From Methanobacteriota archaeon (GTDB taxonomy: Archaea; Halobacteriota; Halobacteria; Halobacteriales; Halalkalicoccaceae): a stretch of DNA of 7,071 nt. The stretch lies in the NCBI GenBank assembly GCA_022561895.1, contig JADFQH010000146.1, positions 303 through 7,373 of the forward strand. The letters are read 5' to 3'. The position numbers and the translations under genes were made by a program. Shown one piece after another: positions 1 to 5,443 of the stretch. The notes under the pieces are model-generated. The model made no database searches, was not told the DNA's origin, and was given only the letters and a program-made list of their open reading frames with translations. Each line of letters begins with the position of its first letter. Position 1 is the stretch's first letter.

Positions 1-1
1 G

Positions 2-451
2 ATTCTGTGGATTGCTCTCCTTCTGTTCGGATGGGCAGTTCTGTCCCCGCCGAATGCTGCCAGCCGGTCCGCGGCGCTTTCTGCGAGCAGCCAGCAAGCC
101 CCCGCTTCGGAACCGCCGCCGGAGGCAGACCCGGACGAACAATTTAGCTTCTCGGTCGAGATCGAAGTCGTCAGCGCGAGCGTCGATCCCGCGACGAACA
201 TCACGATGTCGTTTCTCCTACCCGAGGACCGACAGGACGAAATGACGACGGACCTCTGTGTCGTGACGGTCTCCCCGATCGATGAGGAGACCCGCCCCGT
301 GATCGCTCGGTTCATGACTCACCTCATCGAGGAGAGCGACCGCCCACCGTGGAAGCTGACTCACCATATCAAGTTCCGACTCGCCGTTCTCCTTCGGCTC
401 AAGGTCAAGCTCCTCTGGGGCTACTGGCAGCAGACTGGGAGCGAACCATAA
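2..451 (+). CDS. 3' end of an unrecognised membrane-anchored protein (5' truncated by the window)
   Basis: The reading frame is open from base 2 to a TAA at 449-451, giving 149 visible residues; the true start lies before the window. I do not recognise the family. The first visible residues (ILWIALLLFGWAVLS) form a hydrophobic helix that could be a signal anchor or the last part of a membrane segment. An Ala/Ser/Pro/Glu-rich, low-complexity linker follows (residues about 20-45). Next comes a beta-like stretch (FSFSVEIEVVSASVDP, about 47-62), then a mixed region ending in a basic, Leu-rich segment and a Trp/Tyr-containing tail. The frame is supported by GC-rich third positions from about base 140 on and by acidic composition, whereas the competing frame (12-245) gives Arg-rich low-complexity peptide. 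An internal ATG at 206 would remove the hydrophobic helix and is a less likely start. It lies 80 bases before the small membrane protein gene on the same strand. Function unknown. Confidence 0.6.
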   Translation: MLWIALLLFGWAVLSPPNAASRSAALSASSQQAPASEPPPEADPDEQFSFSVEIEVVSASVDPATNITMSFLLPEDRQDEMTTDLCVVTVSPIDEETRPVIARFMTHLIEESDRPPWKLTHHIKFRLAVLLRLKVKLLWGYWQQTGSEP

Positions 452-498
452 CGTCCACCGAACGAAACCGTTCCCGCTGTCGATTGTCAGTAACGATA

Positions 499-508
499 GT
501 TTCTAATG
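499..508 (+). promoter_or_regulatory. Weak TATA-like box before the small membrane protein/symporter unit
   Basis: The AT-rich stretch GTTTCTAATG is centred about 28 bases before the ATG at 532, the spacing expected for a leaderless haloarchaeal transcript. No Shine-Dalgarno sequence precedes that ATG, which fits leaderless initiation. The match to the haloarchaeal TATA consensus is poor, so transcription could also continue from the upstream gene. Confidence 0.3.
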
Positions 509-531
509 GATCGACTGTGGCATACGTGATC

Positions 532-825
532 ATGGATGATGCAGAGCGGATGGAGACACCGTCCGCTCCGAAACGGGAGCTTTCCTACGAAGATGTGGAT
601 ATCAACCTGACGGCGGGCTATAAGCCCGCGGCGACGGTCGCGCTCGCGACGCTCGTCTCGCTCGTGTTGCTCGGTGGGGGGCTGCCGATCCACTGGGAAG
701 CGGGGGAGGGTGGCTACACCTTACTAACGTATACGGCTCCGCTCTGGGGTGTCGTGATCGTCGCGCTTGGTTTCGTCTACGAGTACTGGGTCGAGAAAAA
801 GGAAAACGCGCGAGATAGCGCATGA
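532..825 (+). CDS. Small two-helix membrane protein, probable accessory subunit of the adjacent symporter
   Basis: This encodes a 97-residue integral membrane protein. Residues 1-30 are hydrophilic and probably cytoplasmic. Two hydrophobic helices follow at about 32-52 and 66-86, joined by a short loop with Trp, Glu and Gly residues, and the tail is charged (EYWVEKKENARDSA). The TGA stop overlaps the symporter ATG in an ATGA junction, implying translational coupling and near-equal expression. Size, topology and placement directly before a sodium:solute symporter match the bacterial small-protein partners of this family (DUF485 with ActP, DUF997/YhdT with PanF, DUF4212 systems). Residue-level similarity to any of these is not clear by eye, so subunit status is inferred from context. 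ATG 532 was chosen because it fits a leaderless start; ATG 550 is an alternative, and an in-frame ATG at 349 would run through the upstream gene. Confidence 0.8.
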   Translation: MDDAERMETPSAPKRELSYEDVDINLTAGYKPAATVALATLVSLVLLGGGLPIHWEAGEGGYTLLTYTAPLWGVVIVALGFVYEYWVEKKENARDSA

Positions 826-2324
826 TCCCCGTTCAGGTCACTCCCGAAGTGTCAAGCGGTCCGACAGCCATCGCCGTCCTGCTCGGATATTTCGTCCTCG
901 TCATCGGTATCGGGCTGTACTTCTATAAGCGCTCGCGCCGATCCACCGGCGATTTCTGGGTCGCGGGCGGACAGATCAAGACCTACACACAGGTGTTTGC
1001 GTACTACGCCGTGCTTGCGAGCGCGGGCTCGTTTTTCGGGTTCGGGGGCTTTGCGTACGCCTCCGGCGCGGCGTGGGCGATGGTCGTCCTCGTCGCCGTC
1101 ACCGCGGGTGCACTGTTTACGATGATCTTTCTCGCCGGACCGATCCGCCGTGCCGGTGTCTACACCGTCCCTGACTACCTCCGGATGCGCTATCAGAGCG
1201 ATCGAGTCCGATTAGTTGGCGCGTTGATCTTCGCCGCCTGTGCGTGGGCGTACATCATCCCCCAGCTCACTGCCGGAGGGATTACGATGGACTTCGTGCT
1301 ACCTCAATTAGGGTATGGAATCGGCGTTATCGTCGCCGCCATCGTCTTTGCCCTGTACGTTTCCCTCGGCGGCATGTGGGCGGTGACGTGGACCGACTTC
1401 GTCCAGGGGATCATGATGTTCGTCCTCGCACTGCTGCCCGTGCCGCTCATCCTCATGGATTTCGGAAGCGTCGGCGGGACGCTTTCGGCGGCCCTCGCGA
1501 ACGATCCCGAGTTCGCGGCCAGCCAGATGCCCGGTCTGAGTCACATTGGCGTGAGCTTAGCGTGGATCTTCGGCGCGCTTGCGCTGCCCCAGTTCGGCCA
1601 GCGGCTGCTCGCAAGCGAGAGCGATCGAACTGCCCGGCGCGGCTTCATGTGGATGATGGGCCTGTACGTCCTTTCTTTTGGCGTCTCGATCTACATCGTC
1701 GCGGCCGCCGCGATGGCGACCGAGCCGAACCTCGCCAACCCCGATTACTTCTACTACGCCGTTCTCGTCGAGTACACGAGTCCGATCGTTCAGGGCATCG
1801 GCGCTGCGGGGCTGCTCGCGGCGATCATGTCGACGACCGACGCGCTGTTGGTCGCACTCAGTGCGAGTATCAGCCACGACATCCCCGAGACGCTCGATAT
1901 GGAGCTGAGCGAGGAGCGAGAGCTGCTCATCGGACAGGTCGTGATCTGGGTCGGCGCACTGACGACGGCGGTCGTCGCGACCGATCCTCCCGGAATCATC
2001 GCCGAGATGACGACCTTCGTTACGGGGGCCTTAGCGAGCGGGCTGTTCCCCGCAATCGCTATCGGAACGTGGTGGAAGCGCGCGAACGAGTGGGGCGCGC
2101 TCGCAGCGATGATTACCGGGTTCGTGGCCTACGGAGTCCTGTTGTTCGGCGGTGTGATGGCTGCACCCTTTACCGAGGCGCTCGTGGCCGTCCCGCTCGG
2201 AATCCTCGTCTTCGTGGGGGTCAGCCTCGCGACCCGGCGTCCGACCGGCGAGGAACTCATCGGCATGCAGACGTTCCACAGCGATTCCGTCTCGCCGTCG
2301 TCGGAGCTCTCCGGCGACGACTGA
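822..2324 (+). CDS. Sodium:solute symporter family (SSS) permease
   Basis: This 500-residue secondary transporter is predicted to couple inward sodium flow to uptake of a small solute across the cytoplasmic membrane. About thirteen hydrophobic segments can be counted (first about 17-35, last about 450-468), the canonical SSS number, and the length is normal for the family. Family marks are the DFWVAGG segment near residues 44-50 after the first helix; GGMWAVTWTDFVQ at 183-195, the typical GG-x-x-A-V-x-W-T-D-x-x-Q signature; and A334-I-M-S337-T338, placed like the A-x-x-S-S/T residues that form the sodium (Na2) site in characterised members. S-A-S-I-S-H-D-I follows, as in relatives. The substrate cannot be told: the closest general look is to acetate/pantothenate-type carriers (ActP, PanF), which also have a small partner protein. 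It is coupled to the preceding small gene by a four-base overlap. The C-terminal tail is hydrophilic and acidic. Confidence 0.92.
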   Translation: MIPVQVTPEVSSGPTAIAVLLGYFVLVIGIGLYFYKRSRRSTGDFWVAGGQIKTYTQVFAYYAVLASAGSFFGFGGFAYASGAAWAMVVLVAVTAGALFTMIFLAGPIRRAGVYTVPDYLRMRYQSDRVRLVGALIFAACAWAYIIPQLTAGGITMDFVLPQLGYGIGVIVAAIVFALYVSLGGMWAVTWTDFVQGIMMFVLALLPVPLILMDFGSVGGTLSAALANDPEFAASQMPGLSHIGVSLAWIFGALALPQFGQRLLASESDRTARRGFMWMMGLYVLSFGVSIYIVAAAAMATEPNLANPDYFYYAVLVEYTSPIVQGIGAAGLLAAIMSTTDALLVALSASISHDIPETLDMELSEERELLIGQVVIWVGALTTAVVATDPPGIIAEMTTFVTGALASGLFPAIAIGTWWKRANEWGALAAMITGFVAYGVLLFGGVMAAPFTEALVAVPLGILVFVGVSLATRRPTGEELIGMQTFHSDSVSPSSELSGDD

Positions 2325-2355
2325 TTTCTGGGACCGACTCCGCGGACCCACATCC

Positions 2356-2361
2356 GTTTTA
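2356..2361 (+). promoter_or_regulatory. TATA box of the radical SAM gene (leaderless promoter)
   Basis: GTTTTA is centred about 27 bases before the ATG at 2386, the usual haloarchaeal distance from TATA box to transcription start. That places the transcript start at or next to the start codon. No Shine-Dalgarno sequence precedes the ATG. The box lies within the 61-base gap after the symporter stop, so this gene probably has its own promoter. Confidence 0.6.
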
Positions 2362-2385
2362 CCGTTCGACCGGTTACTCCTCTCT

Positions 2386-4047
2386 ATGACCGACCCTTCG
2401 GATCTCTCGGTGACGCTCGTCGACGGCTACGTCGACGAGCCGGCCCACTTCGGCGTGCCGCCCTACATCTCGACGTATCCCCGGTACACGGCCGGCGGGC
2501 TCGTCGACGCAGGTGTTTCCCCCGAGAACGTCACCTATCACACGATCGACGAGCTGCGCGAGGATCGAGGAAAATGGCGCGACGTCGAGGATGCCGATCT
2601 GCTGGTCTACATCGGCGGGATGACGGTGCCGGGAAAGTACGTCGGCGGCACACCTGCCGAACCCGAGGAGGTCAAAAAGCTCGCGTGGGTCTCTCGGGGA
2701 ACCAGCCTGATGGGCGGGCCAGTCAAGTTCGGCGTCGGCGAGGAGAACGCCGGCGCACAGGAGATGGAGCGAAAGGATCTCGACTACGACTTCGTCGCGA
2801 AGGGCGATATCGAGGCCGCCGCCTACGATCTGGTCGAGTCGGGACTCGAAGGGTTCGGAAACCGGATGCGCGATAATAGGGAGATCGACCGCTGGAGCCG
2901 GAAGGGCGCGTTCGTGATCGAACAACACCCCAACCATCCCGACTACCTGATCTGCGAGATGGAGACCTCTCGGGGCTGTGCGTATCGGTGTTCGTTCTGT
3001 ACCGAGCCGCTGTACGGCGATCCCGCGTTCCGGAGCGCCGAGTCGGTCGTAAGCGAGGTCTCGAACCTCGCGGATCGCGGCGCGCGCCATTTCCGACTGG
3101 GCCGACAGGCCGATATCCTCGCGTTCGGCGGCGACGGCGAAGCGCCGAACCCCGACGCCCTTAAAGCGCTTTACGGCGGGATCCGCGAGGCCGTCCCGGA
3201 TCTCGGCACGCTGCATCTCGACAACATGAACCCCGTAACGATCACCGAGTATCCCGAAAAATCGCGCGAGGGGATTCGGATCATCGCAGAACACAATACT
3301 GCGGGGGACACCGCCGCCTTTGGGCTTGAATCGGCGGATCCCGTCGTACAGGAAGAGAACAACCTGCTCGTGAGCGCAGCGGAGTGTTTGGAGGCGGTGC
3401 GGATCGTCAACGAGGAGGGTGGCTTTCGACCCGAGGAGAACCGCCTTCCCAAACTGCTTCCGGGGATCAACCTCGTCCACGGACTGATGGGCGAGCGCCC
3501 GGAGACCTACGAGCACAACAAGCGATTTCTGAAGGAAGTTTACAACGAGGGTCTGATGGTCCGGCGGATCAACATCCGACAGGTGATGGCGTTCGCAGGC
3601 ACGGAGATGGCCGAAACCGGCGCGGATATCGCCCGCGAGCACAAAGAGCAGTTCAAGCCGTACAAACGCGAGATCCGCGCGGAGATCGACAACCCAATGT
3701 TGAAGCGGGTCGCTCCGGCGGGAACGGTGCTAGAGGACGTGCAGATGGAGTACCACGAGGAGGGGACGACCTTTGGACGGCAGCTCGGAACCTACTCGCT
3801 GCTGATCGGGGTGCCCGGCGAGTACGAACTCGGGACCGCGATGGACGTTGCGATCGTGGATCACGGCTACCGGTCGGTGACGGCGGTCCCCTATCCCCTG
3901 GACATCAACGGTGCGACAATGAACGAGCTGACGGCCGTGCCGGGGATCGGGAAGTCCACGGCGGGCGACATCGTCGTGGGCCGGCCCTACGAGTCGGCGC
4001 GCGAAGCCGGTGAGAAAGCGGGCGTGGATCTGTCGAGATTTGCCTGA
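2386..4047 (+). CDS. Archaeal radical SAM protein with TRAM-like segment and C-terminal helix-hairpin-helix
   Basis: A 553-residue iron-sulfur enzyme expected to cleave S-adenosylmethionine to a 5'-deoxyadenosyl radical; substrate unknown. Domains in order are as follows. Residues about 5-180 are a Rossmann-like region (LVDGY, VPPYISTYPRY, LVYIGGMTVPG) recalling the cobalamin-binding domains of class B enzymes, without a DxHxxG motif. The radical SAM core spans about 190-410, with C198-A-Y-R-C202-S-F-C205 as the CxxxCxxC cluster loop and GLESADP at 313-319 as a typical late-strand motif. A TRAM/OB-like stretch lies at about 448-508 (GRQLGTYSLLIGVPGEY). A helix-hairpin-helix at about 512-535 is built around PGIG at 519-522. 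Only five cysteines are present (190, 198, 202, 205, 334), so no second conserved cluster set like that of MiaB-type methylthiotransferases is seen. It resembles the uncharacterised archaeal COG1031 type (my recognition, not searched). The tail suggests RNA or DNA binding, and TRAM domains occur in tRNA-modifying radical SAM enzymes. The ATG is set by the leaderless promoter. Confidence 0.88.
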   Translation: MTDPSDLSVTLVDGYVDEPAHFGVPPYISTYPRYTAGGLVDAGVSPENVTYHTIDELREDRGKWRDVEDADLLVYIGGMTVPGKYVGGTPAEPEEVKKLAWVSRGTSLMGGPVKFGVGEENAGAQEMERKDLDYDFVAKGDIEAAAYDLVESGLEGFGNRMRDNREIDRWSRKGAFVIEQHPNHPDYLICEMETSRGCAYRCSFCTEPLYGDPAFRSAESVVSEVSNLADRGARHFRLGRQADILAFGGDGEAPNPDALKALYGGIREAVPDLGTLHLDNMNPVTITEYPEKSREGIRIIAEHNTAGDTAAFGLESADPVVQEENNLLVSAAECLEAVRIVNEEGGFRPEENRLPKLLPGINLVHGLMGERPETYEHNKRFLKEVYNEGLMVRRINIRQVMAFAGTEMAETGADIAREHKEQFKPYKREIRAEIDNPMLKRVAPAGTVLEDVQMEYHEEGTTFGRQLGTYSLLIGVPGEYELGTAMDVAIVDHGYRSVTAVPYPLDINGATMNELTAVPGIGKSTAGDIVVGRPYESAREAGEKAGVDLSRFA

Positions 4048-4070
4048 ACGTCGAAAGAGGGGTCGTCTCT

Positions 4071-4123
4071 GGAAAAGAAAGGGTGCGGTCCGCGAGCGAA
4101 CGGCGTTCGCTCGCGGCTTTTTT
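4071..4123. terminator. Bidirectional hairpin terminator between convergent genes
   Basis: A perfect 11-bp stem has arms at 4090-4100 and 4106-4116 and a five-base centre whose outer bases can also pair. On the plus strand six T residues follow at 4118-4123. On the minus strand the stem is followed after a few bases by a T-rich tract (complement of 4071-4080, mostly TTTCTTTT). It begins 43 bases after the radical SAM stop codon and serves transcripts arriving from either side. Archaeal termination depends mainly on the T tract, and the contribution of the stem is inferred. Confidence 0.6.
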
Positions 4124-4131
4124 AGTGTGCT

Positions 4132-4150
4132 CACTGAGCGAAGCTCAGTG
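4132..4150. repeat. Perfect 8-bp hairpin with GAA loop
   Basis: The arms CACTGAGC (4132-4139) and GCTCAGTG (4143-4150) are exact reverse complements around a GAA loop. Its core GAGC-GAA-GCTC is the inverse of the core of the next hairpin. No T tract follows directly on either strand. Confidence 0.6.
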
Positions 4151-4156
4151 GCGTCA

Positions 4157-4193
4157 GCGGGAGCTTCGCTCCTGCCAGACAGGTTTGATTTTT
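4157..4193 (+). terminator. Hairpin with TTC loop followed by a T-rich tract
   Basis: An eight-pair stem including one G-U pair (4157-4164 with 4168-4175) encloses a TTC loop. Eight bases later TTTGATTTTT follows at 4184-4193. This could act as a back-up plus-strand terminator behind the stem at 4090-4116. The core GAGC-TTC-GCTC repeats the preceding hairpin in inverted form. Confidence 0.45.
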
Positions 4194-4202
4194 GCGCCGA
4201 GA

Positions 4203-4219
4203 GGTGCGCATGGCGCACC
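4203..4219. repeat. Perfect 7-bp hairpin just after the TRAM gene stop
   Basis: The arms GGTGCGC (4203-4209) and GCGCACC (4213-4219) pair perfectly around a three-base loop. The hairpin lies 20 bases beyond the TRAM gene stop as read on the minus strand. No T tract follows on the minus strand, so any role in termination or 3'-end stabilisation is a guess. Confidence 0.45.
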
Positions 4220-4239
4220 CGAGACGGAGAAAGTGGGTT

Positions 4240-4650
4240 CTAGAGGCCTTCTTCGATAACCTCGCCAACGGCGAAGTTCGACTTCACTTGGCTGACTTCG
4301 ACTTTCACCTGCTCGCCAATTTCGGTACCGGGGACGATGATGACGTAGCCACGCTCGACGCGGGCGATGCCGTCGCCCTGTTTGCCGATATCCTCGATCT
4401 CGACGTAGCGGATCTCGCCCTCTTCGACCGGGGGTTGGGGTTCGGTCGAGGGGCGGCGTCCTCGCGAACTGTTGGTCTCGTTGGTTTCGGTTTCGGTCGC
4501 CTCACGGGAGATGAGCGCGACGCGGTAGGTCTCGTCGGGTTCGAGCGACCCGGTTTCGATCTCGCTTTCGGGAATTTCGACGACGTAGCTGTCGTCGGTT
4601 TCGGTGAGTTCCGCGTTGAACAGACACAGGAGTTTATCAGAGATTTGCAT
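4240..4650 (-). CDS. Free-standing TRAM-domain protein
   Basis: This 136-residue acidic protein is probably an RNA-binding factor. Residues 1-50 look beta-rich and start with MQISDKLLCLF, a form familiar from haloarchaeal TRAM proteins. Residues about 51-75 are a low-complexity linker (Thr, Glu, Asn, Ser, Arg, Pro). Residues about 76-134 form the TRAM domain, a five-stranded OB-like barrel: Y82-V-E-I-E-D-I-G-K-Q-G-D-G-I-A-R, then GYVIIVPGTEIGE and VKVEVSQVKSNFAVGEVIE. TRAM domains bind RNA in tRNA-modifying enzymes (TrmA, MiaB), and small stand-alone archaeal versions act as RNA chaperones in methanogens. The ATG at 4650 is supported by a GGAG Shine-Dalgarno site eight bases upstream (complement of 4659-4662). 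It converges with the radical SAM gene, whose product carries a TRAM-like segment itself, and lies 109 bases downstream of the YkgJ-like gene on the same strand, so it is probably separately transcribed. Confidence 0.88.
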   Translation of the reverse strand: MQISDKLLCLFNAELTETDDSYVVEIPESEIETGSLEPDETYRVALISREATETETNETNSSRGRRPSTEPQPPVEEGEIRYVEIEDIGKQGDGIARVERGYVIIVPGTEIGEQVKVEVSQVKSNFAVGEVIEEGL

Positions 4651-4759
4651 GGAGAGATCTCCACGCTAATCGTGGGTGTCGCGCCTCTTAGTAGTTACTC
4701 TCGGCTGCACGCTGTCGAAGAGAGCCACCCCACCGCTCAGGCGGGTTCGCTCGGGCCGG

Positions 4760-5407
4760 TTACGACCGGGAGTTCGTATCGTCGATCTCGCTTCCATCTA
4801 CCCGTTTCGGGCCTTCAGAATCGTACACGACCGTCTCCTCCTCGACGGGTCGGTAGTTCTCCCTGACGCCGATCGCCTCTTCGAGTTCGCGGACGGCACG
4901 CTCCTTCAGCGCCTGCGCGAGTTCCTCGGCGTCCCCCCTCGAAATCTCCCGACCCAGCCCCTCGCACTCGTGGGCGCGGACGATCCCCTTTTCGTCTACT
5001 GCCTCGCCCATCGGCTGGGTCGTGCCCGCGAGCGCCACGCTAAACGGATAGGTCCGACAGATCAGCGGCCGATCCGGGTGGACCGAGCAGGCCCCAACGC
5101 CCTCACTCTCCTCGTAAAAAACGCAGTCCCCACAGCCATCGGTTTGGAGCGCCCATTCGAAGGTTTGGCCCTCGCCGTCCTCCAGCCCGTAGGGCATGGG
5201 CCGGGCGACGTCGTTCCACGGGCGGTCCTCGGATTCTAGTGCCCGCACTTCGTCGGGAAAGACGGTTGCGGTGTGCGGGTCGTCCGCCTCGCGGGTGCAA
5301 CACGCCCCACACCGGGTGCACTCGAAGCCGATCTCCTCGATGGCATCGGCGATCTCGTCGACCGCCAGCCCGCGGGCGCGTTCGAGTTCGGCTTCGAGCG
5401 ACTCCAT
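4760..5407 (-). CDS. YkgJ-type cysteine-cluster protein
   Basis: A 215-residue protein of the YkgJ/COG0727 type, thought to hold zinc or an iron-sulfur cluster; its biochemical role is not established. After an acidic helical N-terminus (1-27), nine cysteines appear: F-E-C30-T-R-C33-G-A-C36-C37, then G-C92-G-D-C95-V-F-Y, G-A-C107-S-V-H-P-D-R-P-L-I-C117-R-T-Y-P-F, and a last one at C148. The F-x-C-x-x-C-G-x-C-C opening and the H-P-x-R-P-x-x-C-R-x-Y-P-F block are family signatures. The last 60 residues are charged and helical, ending in a disordered-looking hydrophilic tail. It is the third gene of a minus-strand run, 36 bases after the hydrolase. GTTTTTC in that gap (complement of 5431-5437) sits about 27 bases before this ATG and could be an internal promoter. 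The acidic surface is typical of a haloarchaeal cytoplasmic protein. Confidence 0.88.
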   Translation of the reverse strand: MESLEAELERARGLAVDEIADAIEEIGFECTRCGACCTREADDPHTATVFPDEVRALESEDRPWNDVARPMPYGLEDGEGQTFEWALQTDGCGDCVFYEESEGVGACSVHPDRPLICRTYPFSVALAGTTQPMGEAVDEKGIVRAHECEGLGREISRGDAEELAQALKERAVRELEEAIGVRENYRPVEEETVVYDSEGPKRVDGSEIDDTNSRS

Positions 5408-5430
5408 ACGGATTCGAGCGTCCGGGAAAG

Positions 5431-5437
5431 GAAAAAC
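5431..5437 (-). promoter_or_regulatory. Possible internal TATA box before the YkgJ-like gene
   Basis: Read on the minus strand this is GTTTTTC, centred about 27 bases before the ATG at 5407, with no good Shine-Dalgarno site between. It could allow leaderless transcription of the last gene of the operon, or its T run could partly terminate the upstream transcript. The evidence is position and composition only. Confidence 0.3.
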
Positions 5438-5443
5438 TCGTCG

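Noticed and set aside
460..473. Hairpin GAACG-AAAC-CGTTC after the partial first gene
   Set aside because: The stem is only five bases and is not followed by a T tract, so it is expected by chance.
349..531. Earlier ATG (349) as start of the small membrane protein
   Set aside because: It would overlap the upstream gene in another frame, add an unlike polar stretch, and move the start away from the leaderless-promoter spacing at 532.
1244..2389. Plus-strand 381-codon frame inside the symporter gene
   Set aside because: It translates to Arg-rich low-complexity peptide overlapping a canonical symporter, so it is a shadow frame.
2374..3642. Long minus-strand open frame of 422 codons opposite the radical SAM gene
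   Set aside because: It is antisense to a gene with clear catalytic motifs. Its composition (His/Arg/Val-rich, no family motif) is that of the shadow frame that high-GC coding DNA with strong third-position bias produces.
4756..4769. Hairpin CCGGT-TACG-ACCGG at the end of the YkgJ-type gene as a terminator
   Set aside because: The five-base stem overlaps the stop codon and no T tract follows on the minus strand.
4192..4866. Plus-strand 224-codon frame opposite the TRAM gene
   Set aside because: Its repeated Phe/Gly/Asp pattern is the complement of the acidic TRAM coding sequence. The TRAM frame has domain motifs and a Shine-Dalgarno site.
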